Shown here piece by piece: positions 5,783-8,252 of a DNA stretch of 8,252 nucleotides. Source of the stretch: Pirellulaceae bacterium (GTDB taxonomy: Bacteria; Planctomycetota; Planctomycetia; Pirellulales; Pirellulaceae); contig JASLRF010000345.1 of the NCBI GenBank assembly GCA_030744095.1, positions 1 to 8,252 on the forward strand. Reading direction: 5' to 3'. A program made the position numbers and the translations under genes. Within the stretch, counting starts at the first letter, position 1. Every line of letters begins with the position of its first letter. The notes under the pieces were generated by a model. That model ran no database searches, had not been told where the DNA came from, and saw only the letters and a program-made list of their open reading frames with translations.

Positions 5783-7450
5783 TTAGGCCACTTCACCAAT
5801 CCAATTGGCAAGGACGCTGGCAGCCGAATCAGGATCTTCGTGAACGAGCTCGCTCAACTCGTCGCGCAGGCTTCGTCCAGAGTTTTGAAACTTCGACTTA
5901 AGCGAATTGACAATATCCGTTTCTTCCACTTCTTCGTCGTCAAGTCCATCGTGAGCTAGTGACGGGTCGCGCGCCCCCTTCTCGGCGGCCCGCGACGGCG
6001 CGGGATTGGGCGACTGAACCATGCCCCGCAAAAAGAAGACACTGAACATCGCGGCTCCAAACAAAGCGATGGTCTGCCAGTTGCTTGCGAACCAACTACC
6101 GGCATTTGCCGCCATACTGGGCTCGGGAGGGTCATCAATCGGCGTGCTGGTGTAGGGCAAGACCGTGACCAACGGATACGGATCGTCCCCCAGCGGCGGT
6201 GGTGGTAGCAGAACGGTTATCATGTCTTTGATCGCCTGCGTTTCACGCAACTCGATACCTTCCAACTGGTTCTTGTCAGGTTCGACGGGATCCTCGCCGT
6301 CAGCCGGCGGATTCTCGACCATCCACATGGTGCGAAAGAGTGAACGAGGAATCAGAATGGACGCCGTAACCCGCTTCGGCGCGAACCCGTATTTCTGGAT
6401 GGTGGTTTGCGTAGCTGAGGGCAACGCTTCGGTCTGCTCGAACGTCTCCTCGGATTGACTGTCATTGCTTGCTACGTTGCCAACCTGCTGCGGCGTGTTA
6501 CCCAATCCGTTGGAAGCGGCTCCAGGGCGCCCGCCGTTATCGGAATTGGTGGAAGAATCTGTCTTGGTTGAATTCGACTGTTTGACGGTAACCGGCTGCC
6601 CGTCGTAGGTATAACTATCAACGCGGTTGACAAAATCTTTTCCCAATTCCGCCCGCACTTCGACCATGGCGCCGGGATACATCGTCATTAAACGCTCGAT
6701 GCTCTGTTTGGTGTGATCTTCGTATAACCGCACGCGAGCCGCATAGGGATCCTCGTCTGCCAACGGCATCCCATTCTTGCCGCTGCCGCGATATGAGAGA
6801 TTTGCATTGGAGTCGGCGACGATGACGTGCTCGCGTTCTGTCCCGGCGGATGCCGCAACGATGTCACGAATCGTGTTAATCTGGTCGCGATCAAGATGCT
6901 TCGTGCCATCGGCTTTCACGGTGGCGACGGCCGTCCGGACCTTACCCCGAGGAAACCTGCCGTTATCGCGCTCTTGGATTCGAACGGTAGCGCTCTTGAT
7001 TCCTGTTAGATTGCGAATCATCTGTTCAAGACTTTGTTCATTGGCGACTCGTTCCCGCAAGGCCTGCACTGGTCGGGAGTCCAGATGGCTTCTCTCCTTA
7101 AGCAGCTTGTCGTAGGGCGTACTCGATTTTTCAGGCATGGCATTGCCGGAGACCAACGCCGCCATATACTCGGACGTTCGTCCCGCAGGAACCCGAATGC
7201 GATTCCCTTCACGGCGTCCATTCTCCAAGCCGGTTTCGGCAAATGCGCCTTCCATCATGGCGATTTCCGGTTCGCTGAGCGTTCTCGCGCCAAAGAGGTA
7301 CTCGCCGCCACCGTCCACATTCTGCCGAAAAATGTAGACGATGCTGACCACCAGTACTGCCAACAACAGTCCGGTTGTCAGGCGAGCAGCCGGTGTCATC
7401 GTCTCGAACAGGTCGGTAACTTGCTTCCACCCGCGATTCAAAAAGTCCAT
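5783..7450 (-). CDS. fliF: Flagellar MS-ring protein FliF
   Basis: FliF forms the membrane-embedded MS ring, which houses the export gate and carries the rotor. The ATG at 7450 has GGAG 7 nt upstream; 555 residues compares with about 550 in E. coli. In order: a short cytoplasmic N-terminus, transmembrane helix 1 (about 21-42), a ring-building motif region (about 50-105) with YDKLLKER near 113-120, and the conserved YscJ/FliF domain (about 120-222) with LEQMIRNLTGIKSATVRI and the HVIVADS segment. A loop-rich beta-collar region follows (about 225-440) with a Ser/Asn/Gly-rich stretch at 288-345 containing a GRPGAASN version of the usual G-V-P-G-A-x-S-N motif. Transmembrane helix 2 is at about 458-478 and an acidic cytoplasmic tail at about 500-555. 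The last ~40 residues, with LRDELSELV and ASVLANWIGE, match the FliG-binding peptide. fliG begins 24 bp downstream, consistent with co-translation of the two partners. A proline run at 416-419 is a lineage quirk. Confidence 0.97.
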   Translation of the reverse strand: MDFLNRGWKQVTDLFETMTPAARLTTGLLLAVLVVSIVYIFRQNVDGGGEYLFGARTLSEPEIAMMEGAFAETGLENGRREGNRIRVPAGRTSEYMAALVSGNAMPEKSSTPYDKLLKERSHLDSRPVQALRERVANEQSLEQMIRNLTGIKSATVRIQERDNGRFPRGKVRTAVATVKADGTKHLDRDQINTIRDIVAASAGTEREHVIVADSNANLSYRGSGKNGMPLADEDPYAARVRLYEDHTKQSIERLMTMYPGAMVEVRAELGKDFVNRVDSYTYDGQPVTVKQSNSTKTDSSTNSDNGGRPGAASNGLGNTPQQVGNVASNDSQSEETFEQTEALPSATQTTIQKYGFAPKRVTASILIPRSLFRTMWMVENPPADGEDPVEPDKNQLEGIELRETQAIKDMITVLLPPPPLGDDPYPLVTVLPYTSTPIDDPPEPSMAANAGSWFASNWQTIALFGAAMFSVFFLRGMVQSPNPAPSRAAEKGARDPSLAHDGLDDEEVEETDIVNSLKSKFQNSGRSLRDELSELVHEDPDSAASVLANWIGEVA

Positions 7451-7520
7451 CCATGAACTCCGTGGTAACTCTTAGGACCAAATAATTGGTGTGCCCCACC
7501 CCTGTTCCTTCGCGACCAGA

Positions 7521-7820
7521 TCAAATCCTGATCTCCTTGATCTCTTGATAAGCCTGCACCAGTTTGTTTCGAATCTGCATCATCATACGAAAGGTCAAGT
7601 CGGATTTTTGCACAGCGGTTAAGACTTCCGCGGCGTTGACATCGCCTCCGGTCATCAGCGTCTCGACGGCCTTGTCAGCGTCTTGCTGCATCGTATTTAC
7701 ATGGTCAATCGCTTCCATCATGAAGTCCTTGAACGACGGTTGGCCGGCAATCGGCTGCGCCCCCGATACGGGGCTGGCAAATTCCGGCGGCAAGATCGGA
7801 ATACCTTGAATCGGTTTCAT
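7521..7820 (-). CDS. fliE: Flagellar hook-basal body complex protein FliE
   Basis: FliE joins the FliF MS ring to the proximal rod and is exported early through the flagellar type III apparatus. From the ATG at 7820 it has 99 residues, typical for FliE (about 100). The N-terminal ~25 residues are proline-rich and variable. The conserved part starts near SFKDFMMEAIDHVN and holds the family's helical pattern: an acidic Q-Q-D-A-D-x-A-V helix, a G-D-V-N loop, then VLTAVQKSDLTFRMMMQIRNKLV and a final QAYQEI. The Q-K-[AS]-D-L-[ST]-F and RNKLV-x-AY-x-E-I motifs are diagnostic. An upstream TTG (7847) would add nine residues but lacks a ribosome site. A 147-bp gap with a sigma-54-like box separates it from flgC, and 70 bp separate it from fliF, so a promoter directly before fliE is possible. 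Confidence 0.95.
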   Translation of the reverse strand: MKPIQGIPILPPEFASPVSGAQPIAGQPSFKDFMMEAIDHVNTMQQDADKAVETLMTGGDVNAAEVLTAVQKSDLTFRMMMQIRNKLVQAYQEIKEIRI

Positions 7821-7829
7821 TCGACTTGT

Positions 7830-7835
7830 CTCCTC
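7830..7835 (-). promoter_or_regulatory. Ribosome binding site deciding the fliE start
   Basis: GAGGAG on the minus strand lies 9 nt before the ATG at 7820-7818. The alternative in-frame TTG at 7847 lies upstream of this site and has no comparable purine run, so the ATG is the preferred start. Confidence 0.75.
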
Positions 7836-7838
7836 GCC

Positions 7839-7854
7839 TGCAGACAATGTGCCA
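7839..7854 (-). promoter_or_regulatory. Sigma-54-like -24/-12 element upstream of fliE
   Basis: On the minus strand these bases read TGGCAC-ATTGT-CTGCA. This is the sigma-54 consensus TGGCAC-N5-TTGCA with one mismatch (T to C at the first base of the -12 box) and the exact GG-N10-GC spacing. Sigma-54 controls flagellar operons in many bacteria. The problem is position: initiation 12 bases past the -12 GC would fall near 7828, only about 8 nt before the fliE ATG at 7820, and would leave the GAGGAG ribosome site at 7830-7835 out of the message. So this is either a real promoter giving a near-leaderless transcript or a chance match. A small dyad (GCCAA-x-TTGGC) overlaps the -24 side. Confidence 0.3.
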
Positions 7855-7967
7855 ACTTGGCGTCCTACGTCAGTCCCCGTATTGCTTCGGCCAGACTATA
7901 GCGAACACTGAGAGCGGTTCAGTTCCCCCGCGACGGCCGGCTCGATATGGTCGGTGCTGCTGCCGCG

Positions 7968-8252
7968 TTACCCCAGGATTCTCAAGGTCTGTTGTCCCAT
8001 ATTCTTGGAAATCTCCATCACGCCAATATTCGCTTCATAGGCTCGTGTGGCTTGCAGTGCGTCAACAAACTGTTCAGTCATGTTGATCTTGGGGTAGGCG
8101 ACAAAGCCTTGCCATTTACCTTCCTTGATCGCCATGGGATTGCCTGGCTCGTACTTGTAGTTCGGCTCGACTTTTTCCGTTTCCACGGACGCGATTTTGA
8201 CACCGGCCGCGCCGTGTTTTGTCTTTTTTTCCTCGTCCGTTTGAAAAATGAC
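7968..8252 (-). CDS. flgC: Flagellar proximal rod protein FlgC (3' part; 5' end outside the window)
   Basis: FlgC is one of the proximal rod subunits that polymerise outside the cytoplasmic membrane between the FliF ring/FliE and the distal rod. The frame is open from the window edge to a TAA at 7968-7970, giving 94 C-terminal residues. The last ~45 carry the FlgC hallmark: a YPKINMTEQFVDAL stretch followed by ATRAYEAN and a helix ending in TLRILG. This corresponds to the family's 'YPNVNVVEEMVDMISATRAYEAN' region, the C-terminal coiled-coil helix of rod proteins. The open frame continues upstream of the GTG at 8186, so that codon is internal, not a start. The downstream neighbour is fliE, as in many flgB-flgC-fliE clusters. 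FlgC and not FlgB or FlgG is chosen from the Y-P-x-[IV]-N motif, the short C-terminus and the position just before fliE. Confidence 0.93.
   Translation of the reverse strand, partial: VIFQTDEEKKTKHGAAGVKIASVETEKVEPNYKYEPGNPMAIKEGKWQGFVAYPKINMTEQFVDALQATRAYEANIGVMEISKNMGQQTLRILG

Noticed and set aside
7477..7490. ACCAA-TAAT-type small inverted repeat between fliE and fliF
   Set aside because: Five base pairs, no T-tract and too short to separate from chance.
7907..7923. ACTGA/TCAGT inverted repeat in the flgC-fliE gap, considered as a terminator or operator
   Set aside because: Five-pair stem with a seven-base loop and no T-run; chance is a sufficient explanation.

Overview
The window is one continuous run of flagellar genes, all read from the minus strand, so transcription runs from high to low coordinates. 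The order is flgC (3' end only) - fliE - fliF - fliG - fliH - fliI - fliJ - two MotE/YlxF-like genes - fliK (5' part only). This matches the classic flgBC-fliEFGHIJ-ylxF-fliK cluster, which builds the rod base, MS ring, rotor and switch, export ATPase and hook-length ruler. I see no RNA genes, mobile elements, CRISPR arrays or plus-strand genes. Coding density is very high. Several neighbours share ATGA stop/start overlaps, and the longest gap is 147 bp, between flgC and fliE.

Layout, in transcription order: 8252-7968 FlgC C-terminus; 7967-7821 gap with a sigma-54-like -24/-12 match; 7820-7521 FliE; 7450-5783 FliF; 5758-4409 an enlarged, divergent FliG; 4382-3705 FliH; 3708-2305 FliI; 2298-1852 FliJ; 1855-1178 and 1181-489 two tandem paralogous membrane-anchored coiled-coil proteins in the ylxF position; 417-1 the acidic, disordered N-terminus of a probable FliK.

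The proteins work together as follows. FlgC and FliE form the proximal rod on the FliF ring. The FliF C-terminal tail binds the FliG N-terminal domain, and the FliG C-terminal domain meets the stators. FliH, FliI and FliJ energise and regulate export, and FliK measures hook length. The two MotE-like proteins probably act at the membrane near export or stator components; this last role is inference.

The organism is a Gram-negative-type bacterium of moderate GC. I judge a planctomycete (Pirellulales-like) most likely, from the divergent FliG, the N-terminus of FliH and the paired MotE-like genes. That is recollection of family style and not a database result.

The most unusual content is in FliG. 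The torque-helix acidic pair (E. coli D288/D289) is replaced by two arginines, the EHPQ motif is degenerate, and two long low-complexity inserts separate the three domains. Next in interest are the tandem MotE-like duplication and the sigma-54-like box next to fliE.
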